Assembly: GCF_001633105.1 (NCBI RefSeq)
Contig: NZ_LUKZ01000033.1
Coordinates: forward strand, 65,850 to 100,724
DNA length: 34,875 nt
Direction of reading: 5' to 3'
Origin: Acidovorax sp. GW101-3H11
GTDB lineage: Bacteria; Pseudomonadota; Gammaproteobacteria; Burkholderiales; Burkholderiaceae_C
Shown: in pieces, positions 24,305 to 30,800 of the stretch
Position numbering within the stretch: position 1 is the first letter of the stretch
Layout of the letters: the number at the start of each line of letters is the position of its first letter
Made by a program: the position numbers and the translations under genes
Notes under the pieces: model-generated
Told to the model about the DNA's origin: nothing
Seen by the model: the letters and a program-made list of their open reading frames with translations, nothing else
Databases searched by the model: none

Positions 24305-24892
24305 TTATGCAAAGCGCGCCATGGCCTGGCCCACGCGGGCCTTGAAGGCCGCCAGCCGGGGCGGTGTGGCCACGTTCATGTGGTAGTAGGCGTGGTAGTC
24401 CACCCGCGCCTTGCCACCCGTGAGCAAGCGCATGTAGCGGGTGATGGACTTGCGCGGTGGGTCGCCCATGAACAGGGCCGTCCAGAGCGGGCGGCCGTAG
24501 GTGACCACGGCCGAGATGCGCTTGATGTGCGTGAGCGAGGGCTTGACGTTGTGCGGATCGCTGATGTCAAAGGCCACGCCGGGCATGAGCACGCGGTCGA
24601 AAAATCCCTTGAGCATCGCAGGCATGCCAAAGCACCAGGTGGGAAAGCAGAACACCACCGCCTCGGCCCAGAGCAAGCGGTCCACATAGCCCTGCACGGG
24701 CAACTGGTTGCTGGGCACCTCGTGGTAGCCCAGGCGCTCCTCGCGGGTCATCACGGGGTTGAAGCCCTCGGCGTACAGGTCGCAGTCGTCCACCTCATGG
24801 CCCGCACCGCGCAATTGCTGCACCACCTCGGTGTGCAGGGCGGCGTTGTAGCTGGTCTCTACCGGGTGGCAATAGATCACGAGGATGCGCAT
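24305..24892 (-). CDS. Flavodoxin-like NAD(P)H oxidoreductase
   Basis: The 195-residue protein has the flavodoxin-like fold of the NQO1/MdaB/KefF family. It begins MRILVIYCHPVETSYNAALH, which supplies the FMN/FAD phosphate loop, and continues with FCFPTWCFGMPAMLKGFFDR, the flavin-ring and dimer segment. These enzymes transfer two electrons from NAD(P)H to quinones or other acceptors. AGGAAG precedes the ATG. It lies 25 bp after the orphan ferredoxin gene and 23 bp before the CodA-like gene. The pairing with a 2Fe-2S protein suggests an electron-transfer role in a ring-modifying step, although no Rieske oxygenase is in the window. Confidence 0.85.
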   Translation of the reverse strand: MRILVIYCHPVETSYNAALHTEVVQQLRGAGHEVDDCDLYAEGFNPVMTREERLGYHEVPSNQLPVQGYVDRLLWAEAVVFCFPTWCFGMPAMLKGFFDRVLMPGVAFDISDPHNVKPSLTHIKRISAVVTYGRPLWTALFMGDPPRKSITRYMRLLTGGKARVDYHAYYHMNVATPPRLAAFKARVGQAMARFA

Positions 24893-24917
24893 GGCGGGGC
24901 TTCCTGTTTGTTGAAGT

Positions 24918-25220
24918 TCAGAGGTCGAGCGTGAGCGTGGGCCCGTGGCTGCGTGCGCAGCACACGGCGACGTGGGTGGCTTGCTCTGCGGCGCTCAGGC
25001 AGCTGTCGCGGTGGTCGGGCTCGCCGTCCAGCCAGCGGGTCACGCAGGTGCCGCACACGCCCTGTTCGCACAGGGTTTCGAGCGGCACGCCAGCGAGCTG
25101 CAGCACGTCGGCCATGCTCTCGCCGGGGGCGACGGGCAAGCGCATCTGGCTGCGCGGCAGGATCAGCTCGAATGCGTGTTCTGTGCGGGCGGCGCTGGCG
25201 GTGTCAGGGGCTGTCTGCAT
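24918..25220 (-). CDS. Orphan 2Fe-2S ferredoxin resembling the VanB C-terminal domain
   Basis: The 100-residue protein has plant-type 2Fe-2S ligands C51-X4-C56-X2-C59 and C87 or C88. The surrounding CEQGVCGTCVTRWLDGEPDH followed by RD is characteristic of the C-terminal ferredoxin domain of phthalate/vanillate oxygenase reductases. Those proteins also carry FMN and NAD domains; here only the ferredoxin module exists, with a ~15-residue N-terminal tail. It is the first gene of the transcript that runs to the ABC genes. The ATG at 25220 lies directly beside the RutR-type operator and has no ribosome-binding site, so the message may be nearly leaderless, or a later start may be used. Confidence 0.8.
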   Translation of the reverse strand: MQTAPDTASAARTEHAFELILPRSQMRLPVAPGESMADVLQLAGVPLETLCEQGVCGTCVTRWLDGEPDHRDSCLSAAEQATHVAVCCARSHGPTLTLDL

Positions 25221-25221
25221 T

Positions 25222-25254
25222 GTTTGACCATGTGATTTGATCGATTGGTCAAAC
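25222..25254. promoter_or_regulatory. RutR-type operator upstream of ferredoxin gene
   Basis: An outer 9 bp inverted repeat GTTTGACCA (25222-25230) / TGGTCAAAC (25246-25254) flanks 15 bp. Inside, TTGATCG-AT-TGGTCAA (25237-25252) matches the RutR consensus TTGACCA-NN-TGGTCAA at all but two positions. A possible minus-strand promoter, TTTGCA (25263-25258) with TCAAAT (25240-25235) 17 bp apart, overlaps it. It lies between a RutR-like gene and the cluster it would control. RutR knowledge comes from E. coli; binding here is inferred. Confidence 0.7.
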
Positions 25255-25410
25255 TATTGCAAAGGCTGTGCCAGCCACAAAAACCCGTCAAACGTCTTTG
25301 TGGTGGATCAACGCTGCCTTATCGCGACTGATTTGCGCCGCTTGCTGGTGCGCATCGCGCCCTGCAGGTGCTTTGGTACCGAGGGCATGCCCAGAAATGG
25401 GCAGTGGGCT

Positions 25411-26085
25411 TTAGTCTGGTGCGAGGCCGCAGCCCACCAGCACAAAGCTGGTGAGTTCGCGCACGATGGGCTCGCGGTCGATGGGCTCATCGGGCGCCAG
25501 GCCCAGCATGATGTGCACCTGCACGCCGTAGTCGGCGTAGTGCTGCGTCATGCCCCAGATCTGCATGAGCAGCAGCGTGGGGTTCACGGCGCGCATGCGG
25601 CCTTCGGCAATCCAGCGGTTGATGAGGTCCACCTTCTGCTGGGTGGACTTGACGGCCACGGGCCAGTATTTGCCCAGGTTGCGCCCACCGCCCAGCACCT
25701 CGGTGGTGAAGATGCGCGACAGGCCTGGGTTGTCCAGCGCGTAGTCGAGCTTCTTGCGCACGTAGGTGCTCAGTACCTTCTTGGGGTCGTCGCTCTGGCT
25801 GTCGAACTGGAACGCGCCCGACCAGCCGTTGAGCACCGAATACAGCAGCTCCTCGTACAGCTCTTCCTTGCTGGCGATGTAATAGTGCAGCTGCGGTTTG
25901 GTCAGGCCCGCGCGCTCGGCAATGGCTTTGGTGGATGCGCCCTTGAACCCGTGGCGGCTGAACTCGGCAATGGCCGCTTCGCGGATGGCGCCCAGGATGC
26001 GTTCGCGGCCCTGTTTGGCGCGGCTGTGCAGGGCGCCAGGGCTGGCGTCGGCTTCGGGTTCGGTCATGTCGGTGGTGCGGGGCAT
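25411..26085 (-). CDS. RutR-like TetR-family regulator
   Basis: The 224-residue protein has a TetR DNA-binding domain (FSRHGFKGASTKAIAERAGL then LHYYIASKEELYEELL). The C-terminal half resembles RutR (YcdC): KKLDYALDNPGLSRIFTTEV, INRWIAEGRM and MQIWGMTQHYADYGVQV. RutR senses uracil/thymine and represses pyrimidine-degrading rut genes in E. coli. The inducer here is likely related to a nucleobase but residues alone do not settle it. The frame before 26085 starts with TTG; I prefer the ATG at 26085 (an alternative lies at 26067). It is 51 bp after the deaminase gene and 190 bp before the ferredoxin gene, with a RutR-type operator in that gap. Confidence 0.85.
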   Translation of the reverse strand: MPRTTDMTEPEADASPGALHSRAKQGRERILGAIREAAIAEFSRHGFKGASTKAIAERAGLTKPQLHYYIASKEELYEELLYSVLNGWSGAFQFDSQSDDPKKVLSTYVRKKLDYALDNPGLSRIFTTEVLGGGRNLGKYWPVAVKSTQQKVDLINRWIAEGRMRAVNPTLLLMQIWGMTQHYADYGVQVHIMLGLAPDEPIDREPIVRELTSFVLVGCGLAPD

Positions 26086-26136
26086 GGGAGGTGCAAGCAA
26101 AGGCGCGGCGCAGATTCTGCCTGCACGGGGCGGGGG

Positions 26137-26664
26137 TCAGGTTTTCCAGAACCCGACATGGGGCGCGCTGGCTTCATCGACCAGCGCCGGGCCGATGCAT
26201 TCGATGGCGTGGGGTGATGCAGCAAACACGTCGCGGCACGACAGCTCGGCATCGCGCTGCTCGGCGCGCTCGCCCCGGAACACGCGCAGGCGTTCGGCAT
26301 CAATGCCAAACACCACGCGCCCAATGCCCGACCAGAAGATGGCGCCCGCACACATCACACAGGGCTCGGCCGATGAATACAGCGTGGCCTGGGCCAGCGC
26401 ATCGCGGCCCACGCGCGGGCTGAGCTGGCGCACGGCATTGGTCTCGGCGTGGCCAGTGCAGTCGCCGGTCTCGGTGGTGTTGCAGTAGGCCTCGGCCAGA
26501 AGGCGCCCTTCGGCGCTGATGACCACTGCACCAAACGGGCGGTTGCCGCGCGCCCGGGCGGTGCACGACCAGGCGATGGCCTGGCGCAGGTAGGTGCCGT
26601 CGGTGTCGTTGATGGGGGTGGGGTCGTCAAAGCTGGCCGGGGGTGCAGACATGAGCGCGTGCAT
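26137..26664 (-). CDS. Guanine/cytosine-deaminase-like nucleoside deaminase family enzyme
   Basis: The 175-residue protein belongs to the zinc-dependent CDA-fold deaminases. Catalytic H72-A-E74 and zinc ligands C102-V-M-C105 are intact, and RPFGAVVISAEG is the pattern of guanine deaminase (GuaD) and related ammeline or tRNA deaminases. The predicted reaction is removal of an exocyclic amine from a purine, pyrimidine or triazine. GGAG lies 11 bases before the ATG at 26664, and another ATG 12 bases later is possible. It is first in its transcript, followed by the RutR-like gene, and divergent from the 2-oxoglutarate dioxygenase gene. Confidence 0.85.
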   Translation of the reverse strand: MHALMSAPPASFDDPTPINDTDGTYLRQAIAWSCTARARGNRPFGAVVISAEGRLLAEAYCNTTETGDCTGHAETNAVRQLSPRVGRDALAQATLYSSAEPCVMCAGAIFWSGIGRVVFGIDAERLRVFRGERAEQRDAELSCRDVFAASPHAIECIGPALVDEASAPHVGFWKT

Positions 26665-26760
26665 GGTGTAGGTGTCTCCGTCGATGGTGGGTGGGTGGCA
26701 GTCGTTGTGCAACGCCGGACTGTCTGCACGCCCGCCGTTGTGGTGCAGGGCGCTATGCAT

Positions 26761-26772
26761 TTGGCATGCCAA
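26761..26772. promoter_or_regulatory. Perfect 12 bp palindrome, candidate operator
   Basis: TTGGCATGCCAA is self-complementary and lies about 97 bp before the deaminase start in the AT-richest part of the divergent region. It does not match the RutR box, so a second regulator could bind here. Confidence 0.4.
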
Positions 26773-26954
26773 TCACAATCAGTGACATGTATGCATGGCT
26801 TTTGATGCGCGGTGCGCAAGCGCTATGACCCTGCGCGGGCACATACGCAAGGCGCTGTGGGCATTCTTCTTGCATCGCTCTTGGCAAGAGTAGAAGCGTT
26901 CACTGCGTTGCCCTTGCGCCATCCTGCACGGGGAGATGCCAGTCGGAAATTGCT

Positions 26955-27007
26955 CTTGAAGCCCGCTGTGCGCACAGCGGTGTGCGTTGGCACACCGTGG
27001 CTTCAAG
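26955..27007. ncRNA. Three-way-junction-like structured element in the dioxygenase leader
   Basis: CTTGAAGCC (26955-26963) pairs perfectly with GGCTTCAAG (26999-27007). Between them are two hairpins: CGCTG-TGCGCA-CAGCG (26964-26979, itself a perfect 16 bp palindrome) and GTGTGC-GTTG-GCACAC (26980-26995). Only CGT remains unpaired. It ends 95 bp before the dioxygenase ATG. A further GGTGC / GCACC hairpin and a CTTTTTTCC run follow near 27034-27079. This could be a cis-acting RNA, a recombination or MITE-like DNA cruciform, or chance; I do not recognise a known riboswitch. Confidence 0.4.
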
Positions 27008-27102
27008 GGTCGAACAGGCGGCCGCAGCAGGCGGTGCCAAACGCTCTTGAAGCACCCAGCGGGAGGGCCTTTTTTCCTTCCACTTGCCTTCAGGAGAGCT
27101 GC

Positions 27103-28098
27103 ATGACCACCACTGCCACCTACGACCTCGCCGAGCTGCAAAAAGAAACGCGCATGGGCGCGATGGGCTCGGAAACCACGAGCCGCGAGATCCGCCGCAT
27201 CGACCTCAGCCACTTTGCTCAGCGCAAGACCGAGATTGCCAACCAGCTGTGGGACGCCGCAGTCGATGTCGGCTTTTTCCAGATCGTGAATCACGGCATT
27301 GACCTGGCCGAGGTGCACAACGCCTTCGCGATGACCGAGCGCTTCTTTGCGCTGCCGGATGCCGTGAAGGCGCAGTACCCGCTCAAGAAGGCGCTCAACG
27401 TGGGCTGGGAGAGCCGCGCGCAGGTGCGCCCCTCCACCGGCACGCCGGACCAGAAGGAGTCGTACCAGATCACCCGCCCGCACATGGCAGGCCTGTGGCC
27501 CACCGACGAGGAGCTGGCGGGATTTCAGGCCACCATGCTCGCCTTCGAAGGCCAGTGCTGGCAGGTGGCCATGCAGGTGCTATCGTGCTTTGCGTGGAAG
27601 CTGGGGTTTGACGAGGCCTTCTTTGCCCGCGCGCACGACCCTGCACAGGCCAGCTACCAAAGCACCTTGCGCCTGCTGCACTACTTTGCGACCCCGCCCG
27701 AGCAACAAGCCAGCCTGGGCCTGTGGCGCGCCGGGGCGCATACCGACTTTGATTGCCTGACCCTGCTCTTTCAGCGCCAGGGCCAGGGCGGCCTGCAGGT
27801 GTGCCCAGGCAAGGAGATGGACACCCAGGCCTGGACCTCGGTGGAGCCCGACGAGCAGGCCATCACCTGCAACATCGGGGACATGCTGATGCGCTGGAGC
27901 GACGACCAGCTGCCCAGCAACTTCCACCGTGTGAAGAACCCTCTGCCCGGCGAGTACATGGGGCCGCGCTACAGCATCGCCTTCTTTGCCCAGGCCAACC
28001 GCGACGCCATCATCGAAGGGCCCGGCAAGAAGTACCCGGCGATTGCGGCGGGTGACTACCTGAACCAGCGGGTGGCGGCGAACTTCAAGGCGTACTGA
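27103..28098 (+). CDS. 2-oxoglutarate/Fe(II)-dependent dioxygenase (IPNS family)
   Basis: The 331-residue enzyme has the isopenicillin-N-synthase-like double-stranded beta-helix. Iron ligands H213-T-D215 and H275 and the 2-oxoglutarate-binding R289-Y-S291 are intact, and the N-terminal DIOX_N block (VGFFQIVNHGI) is present. The family hydroxylates or demethylates small molecules. A fungal member, thymine-7-hydroxylase, acts on pyrimidines, which fits the neighbouring RutR-like regulator, but this is only analogy. CAGGAG lies seven bases before the ATG. Upstream in-frame codons back to 26812 run through the structured leader and are not counted as coding. It is convergent with otnI, 30 bp between stops. 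Confidence 0.88.
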   Translation: MTTTATYDLAELQKETRMGAMGSETTSREIRRIDLSHFAQRKTEIANQLWDAAVDVGFFQIVNHGIDLAEVHNAFAMTERFFALPDAVKAQYPLKKALNVGWESRAQVRPSTGTPDQKESYQITRPHMAGLWPTDEELAGFQATMLAFEGQCWQVAMQVLSCFAWKLGFDEAFFARAHDPAQASYQSTLRLLHYFATPPEQQASLGLWRAGAHTDFDCLTLLFQRQGQGGLQVCPGKEMDTQAWTSVEPDEQAITCNIGDMLMRWSDDQLPSNFHRVKNPLPGEYMGPRYSIAFFAQANRDAIIEGPGKKYPAIAAGDYLNQRVAANFKAY

Positions 28099-28128
28099 CG
28101 GCGCGTAGGCCGCCGGTGGCCGTGCGGA

Positions 28129-28926
28129 TTACAGCCAGGGCTGGAGCCAGCCCAGCCCGTCGGATGTGGCATGGGGCGCCGCGCCGCGTGCCGGGCGGTA
28201 TTCGCAGCCAATCCAGCCGTCGTAGCCTAGGCTGTCCAGCAGCTTGAACAAATAGGTGTAGTTCAGCTCGCCCACATCGGGCTCGTGGCGCTCGGGCACA
28301 CCGGCAATCTGGAAGTGGCCGACGTTGCCGGTGGGCAGGTACTGGCGCACCTTCATGGCCAAGTCGCCTTCCACGATCTGGCAGTGGTACAGGTCCATCT
28401 GCACCTTGACGTTGGCGGCGCCGATCTCGGCGATCAGCGTGTGGGCCTGGTCCTGGCGGCTCAGGAAGAAGCCGGGCATGTCGCGGCCATTGATGGGCTC
28501 CAGCAGGATCTGGAGGCCGTGCGGTGCAGCCTGCTCGGCCGCGTGGCGCACGTTGGCGACGTAGGTGGTGCGCACGGCGGCTGCGTCTGCACCCTGGGGC
28601 ACCAGCCCGGCCATCACATGGATGCGGGGGCATTGCAGGGCCTTGGCATAGTCGATGGCTTTGGCAATGCCTTCGCGGAACTCGGCCTCACGCCCCGGCA
28701 GGCAGGCCAGCCCGCGCTCGCCCGCGTCCCAGTTACCGGGCGGGGCGTTGAACAGCACCTGCTGCAGGCCGTTGGCCTGCAGGCGCGCGGTCAGTTCTTG
28801 CGCCGGGTAGGCGTAGGGAAACAGGTACTCCACCGCCTTGAAGCCGTCGCGGGCAGCGGCGGCAAAGCGTTCGAGAAAGTCTACGTCATTGTAGAGCATG
28901 GACAGGTTGGCAGCGAAGCGGGGCAT
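28129..28926 (-). CDS. otnI: 2-oxo-tetronate isomerase (hydroxypyruvate-isomerase family)
   Basis: The 265-residue TIM-barrel protein belongs to the Hyi/OtnI family. It opens with [20 protein letters not shown] and has the metal-binding glutamate and aspartate in [14 protein letters not shown] and QMDLYHCQ. In the known L-threonate/D-erythronate pathways OtnI interconverts 2-oxo- and 3-oxo-tetronate. Because ltnD, otnK and otnC are in the same operon, the tetronate isomerase role is more likely than hydroxypyruvate isomerase. AGGAA precedes the ATG at 28926. It is the last gene of the operon, 25 bp after the secreted hydrolase gene. Confidence 0.85.
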   Translation of the reverse strand: MPRFAANLSMLYNDVDFLERFAAAARDGFKAVEYLFPYAYPAQELTARLQANGLQQVLFNAPPGNWDAGERGLACLPGREAEFREGIAKAIDYAKALQCPRIHVMAGLVPQGADAAAVRTTYVANVRHAAEQAAPHGLQILLEPINGRDMPGFFLSRQDQAHTLIAEIGAANVKVQMDLYHCQIVEGDLAMKVRQYLPTGNVGHFQIAGVPERHEPDVGELNYTYLFKLLDSLGYDGWIGCEYRPARGAAPHATSDGLGWLQPWL

Positions 28927-28951
28927 GTACTGGTTCCTGAGAAAAAAGCGG

Positions 28952-30019
28952 TCAGCGGCGCGGTGCGTTGGCGAGCACCTGTGCCAGCCGGTCTTGGTAA
29001 AAGCGCGCCAGGCCCACCGTGCTGTGACCGAGGGTGTCGGCGCTGGCAGGGATCACGTAGGCCTGTGCGTGCGGGATGCGGGCGATGGCTTTGTCCAGCA
29101 CGCCCAGCTCGGGCGGGTTGCGCTCATCGTCTGCCGAGTTGATGGCCAGCACGCGCGCGGTGATGCGTTCCAGCCCGGGCTCGGGGTCGTAGTCGCGCGA
29201 TGCTTCCCACTGATAGATGTGGTCGTTGGCATCGCCGCGAAAAGGGGCTTTGAGGCGCTGCTCCACCAGGGCGTCGGCCGCAACGCGGTTGGGGGCCAGC
29301 TTTTGCAGGCCCTGGTGGCCGCCGTTGGTGCCCGTGCCAAAGAACACCGACGCAAACTGCAGGCTGCGGGGCTGGCGGGTGTAGTTGCCACCCTGCCATT
29401 CGGGGTCGTTGCGGATGGCTTCGACCAGCAGGCGGCGCATCATCCAGTTGCGGCCCGACATGGCCGCAGGCAGCGAGGCCATGGGCACGGCGATGTCCAT
29501 GAAGTCGGGGTAGCGCTGGGCCCACACCCAGGTGTGCATGCCGCCCATGGAGTTGCCAATGATGGCGCGCACGTGGCGCACGCCCAGGTGTTCGGTCAGC
29601 AGGCGGTACTGGGCCTGCACCACGTCGTCGTAGTTGTAGGCCGGAAAGGCAGCGCGCAGGCCGTCCGACGGCTTGCTGGAGCGGCCGGTGCCGATGGCAT
29701 CCGGCAGGATGATGAAGTGCTTGCGTGCATCCAGCGGCTGGCCGGGGCCAAACAGCGTGCCCGCAAAGCCGGGCGTGAGCATGCTCTCTGCCGAGCCATT
29801 GGTGCCATGCAGCACCAGCACGGGCTCTCCGGTGGGCTCGCCCACGGTGGAGTAGGCCAGCTTGAGTTCGGGCAAGGTCTGGCCGGTGTGGAAGCGGAAG
29901 TCCTTGACGACCCATTCCCCGTGCTTGGGGGTGGGGTAGTCCGCAGCCGCCGAACTACCTGTGGCCAGCACGCCCAGCAGCATGGGGGCAAAGGCGTTGC
30001 GCCAGAAAGAAAGGGTCAT
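28952..30019 (-). CDS. Secreted alpha/beta hydrolase (homoserine-acetyltransferase-like)
   Basis: The 355-residue protein has a Sec signal peptide (hydrophobic residues 8-20, cleavage near SAA-AD, residue ~26), so it should be periplasmic. The fold is alpha/beta hydrolase of the MetX-like group, with oxyanion-hole HGTNGS, nucleophile S157 in GNSMGG, D297 or D298, and H332. MetX proteins are cytoplasmic, so this is probably an esterase or lactonase rather than an acetyltransferase. AAGGAGACAAACC precedes the ATG. It sits inside the tetronate operon between otnC and otnI, which is unusual and suggests it releases or opens the acid sugar (ester or lactone) before uptake. That last step is inference. 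Confidence 0.8.
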   Translation of the reverse strand: MTLSFWRNAFAPMLLGVLATGSSAAADYPTPKHGEWVVKDFRFHTGQTLPELKLAYSTVGEPTGEPVLVLHGTNGSAESMLTPGFAGTLFGPGQPLDARKHFIILPDAIGTGRSSKPSDGLRAAFPAYNYDDVVQAQYRLLTEHLGVRHVRAIIGNSMGGMHTWVWAQRYPDFMDIAVPMASLPAAMSGRNWMMRRLLVEAIRNDPEWQGGNYTRQPRSLQFASVFFGTGTNGGHQGLQKLAPNRVAADALVEQRLKAPFRGDANDHIYQWEASRDYDPEPGLERITARVLAINSADDERNPPELGVLDKAIARIPHAQAYVIPASADTLGHSTVGLARFYQDRLAQVLANAPRR

Positions 30020-30089
30020 GGTTTGTCTCCTTGTGTGTGTTCTTTCATCCCCGCGCCATGGGCGCAGCCAGCCCGTTACCAGTTACCAG

Positions 30090-30800
30090 TTACCAGTGGG
30101 CACCAAAGCTCTGGCGCAGCTCTTCGATCTGGGGCTCGGTCAGTGGCGTGGGGCGGGGCTGGCACAGCATCCACAGGCGCGCGGTTTCTTCCAGTTCCTC
30201 CAGCACGGCCATGGCGGCAGCGGGCGTGTCATGCCACACGTTGGGCCCCAGGCGCGCCAGCATCACGGCGCGCACGGGGCTGCCCTTGGCGGCATAGCGG
30301 CCAATGGTCTGCGCCACCAGCGCTGCGGCAGCCGGGTCGCCAGGCCGGTGGTAGGGGATGTGCGGCACGCGGCCTACCTTCATGACGAAGTAGGGCGTGA
30401 TGGGAGGCAGCAATTGCGTGTCAGGCCCCAGCGGGCCGTTGGTCGTCATGTCGGCCTGCAACGAGCAGGCCACCAGATGCGTGCTGTGCGTGTGGATCAC
30501 GCAGCGCGCAGGGGCCGCAGTCGATGCCGACGCCTCGTAAATTTGCCGGTGCAGCGTTATGGTCTTGCTGGCCCGGTCGCCCGCCACCTGCTGGCCTTGT
30601 GCGTCCAGGCGCGCCAGCCGCTCGGGTTGCAGCGTGCCCAGGCAGGCGTCGGTGGGGGTGATGAGGTAGCCATCGGCCAGGCGCACGCTGATGTTGCCTG
30701 CGGTGGCGTGCACATAGCCCCGCTCAAACAGGCTGCGGCCCACGCGGCAGATTTCGTCGCGGGCTTGGGGCTCATCCATGAAGGCGGGGGTAGAGGTCAT
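30090..30800 (-). CDS. otnC: OtnC-like class II aldolase (3-oxo-tetronate 4-phosphate decarboxylase)
   Basis: The 236-residue protein is a class II aldolase/adducin family member placed in an otn operon, so its expected reaction is decarboxylation of 3-oxo-tetronate 4-phosphate to dihydroxyacetone phosphate. It has HATAGNISVRL, two zinc-type histidines H103-T-H105 and PYHRPGDP. Two family landmarks differ. The acid/base Glu of FucA-type enzymes (E73 in SSEWRF) aligns with T80 (ASKTITLH). The third zinc histidine, usually NHG, reads RLG (183-185). Activity may be altered, or this subgroup may use other residues. Its ATG overlaps the otnK stop as ATGA (30797-30800). Confidence 0.8.
   Translation of the reverse strand: MTSTPAFMDEPQARDEICRVGRSLFERGYVHATAGNISVRLADGYLITPTDACLGTLQPERLARLDAQGQQVAGDRASKTITLHRQIYEASASTAAPARCVIHTHSTHLVACSLQADMTTNGPLGPDTQLLPPITPYFVMKVGRVPHIPYHRPGDPAAAALVAQTIGRYAAKGSPVRAVMLARLGPNVWHDTPAAAMAVLEELEETARLWMLCQPRPTPLTEPQIEELRQSFGAHW

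Larger units (their letters stand above)
26665..27102. other. Divergent regulatory region of the heterocycle cluster
   Basis: This 438 bp gap separates the deaminase gene (minus) and the dioxygenase gene (plus). An AT-richer part (26754-26800) has the perfect palindrome TTGGCATGCCAA at 26761-26772 and TATGCAT at 26754 and 26790. A three-stem structure lies at 26955-27007. The element CGCTCTTG recurs at 26877, in GCTCTTGAAGC at 26952, and again at 27043. A frame on the plus strand is open through it, but its composition is not coding-like and I call no gene. Confidence 0.6.

Noticed and set aside
26812-27102. N-terminal extension of the dioxygenase by 97 codons
   Set aside because: The extension would run through the structured leader, lacks family similarity, and a strong ribosome-binding site precedes the ATG at 27103.
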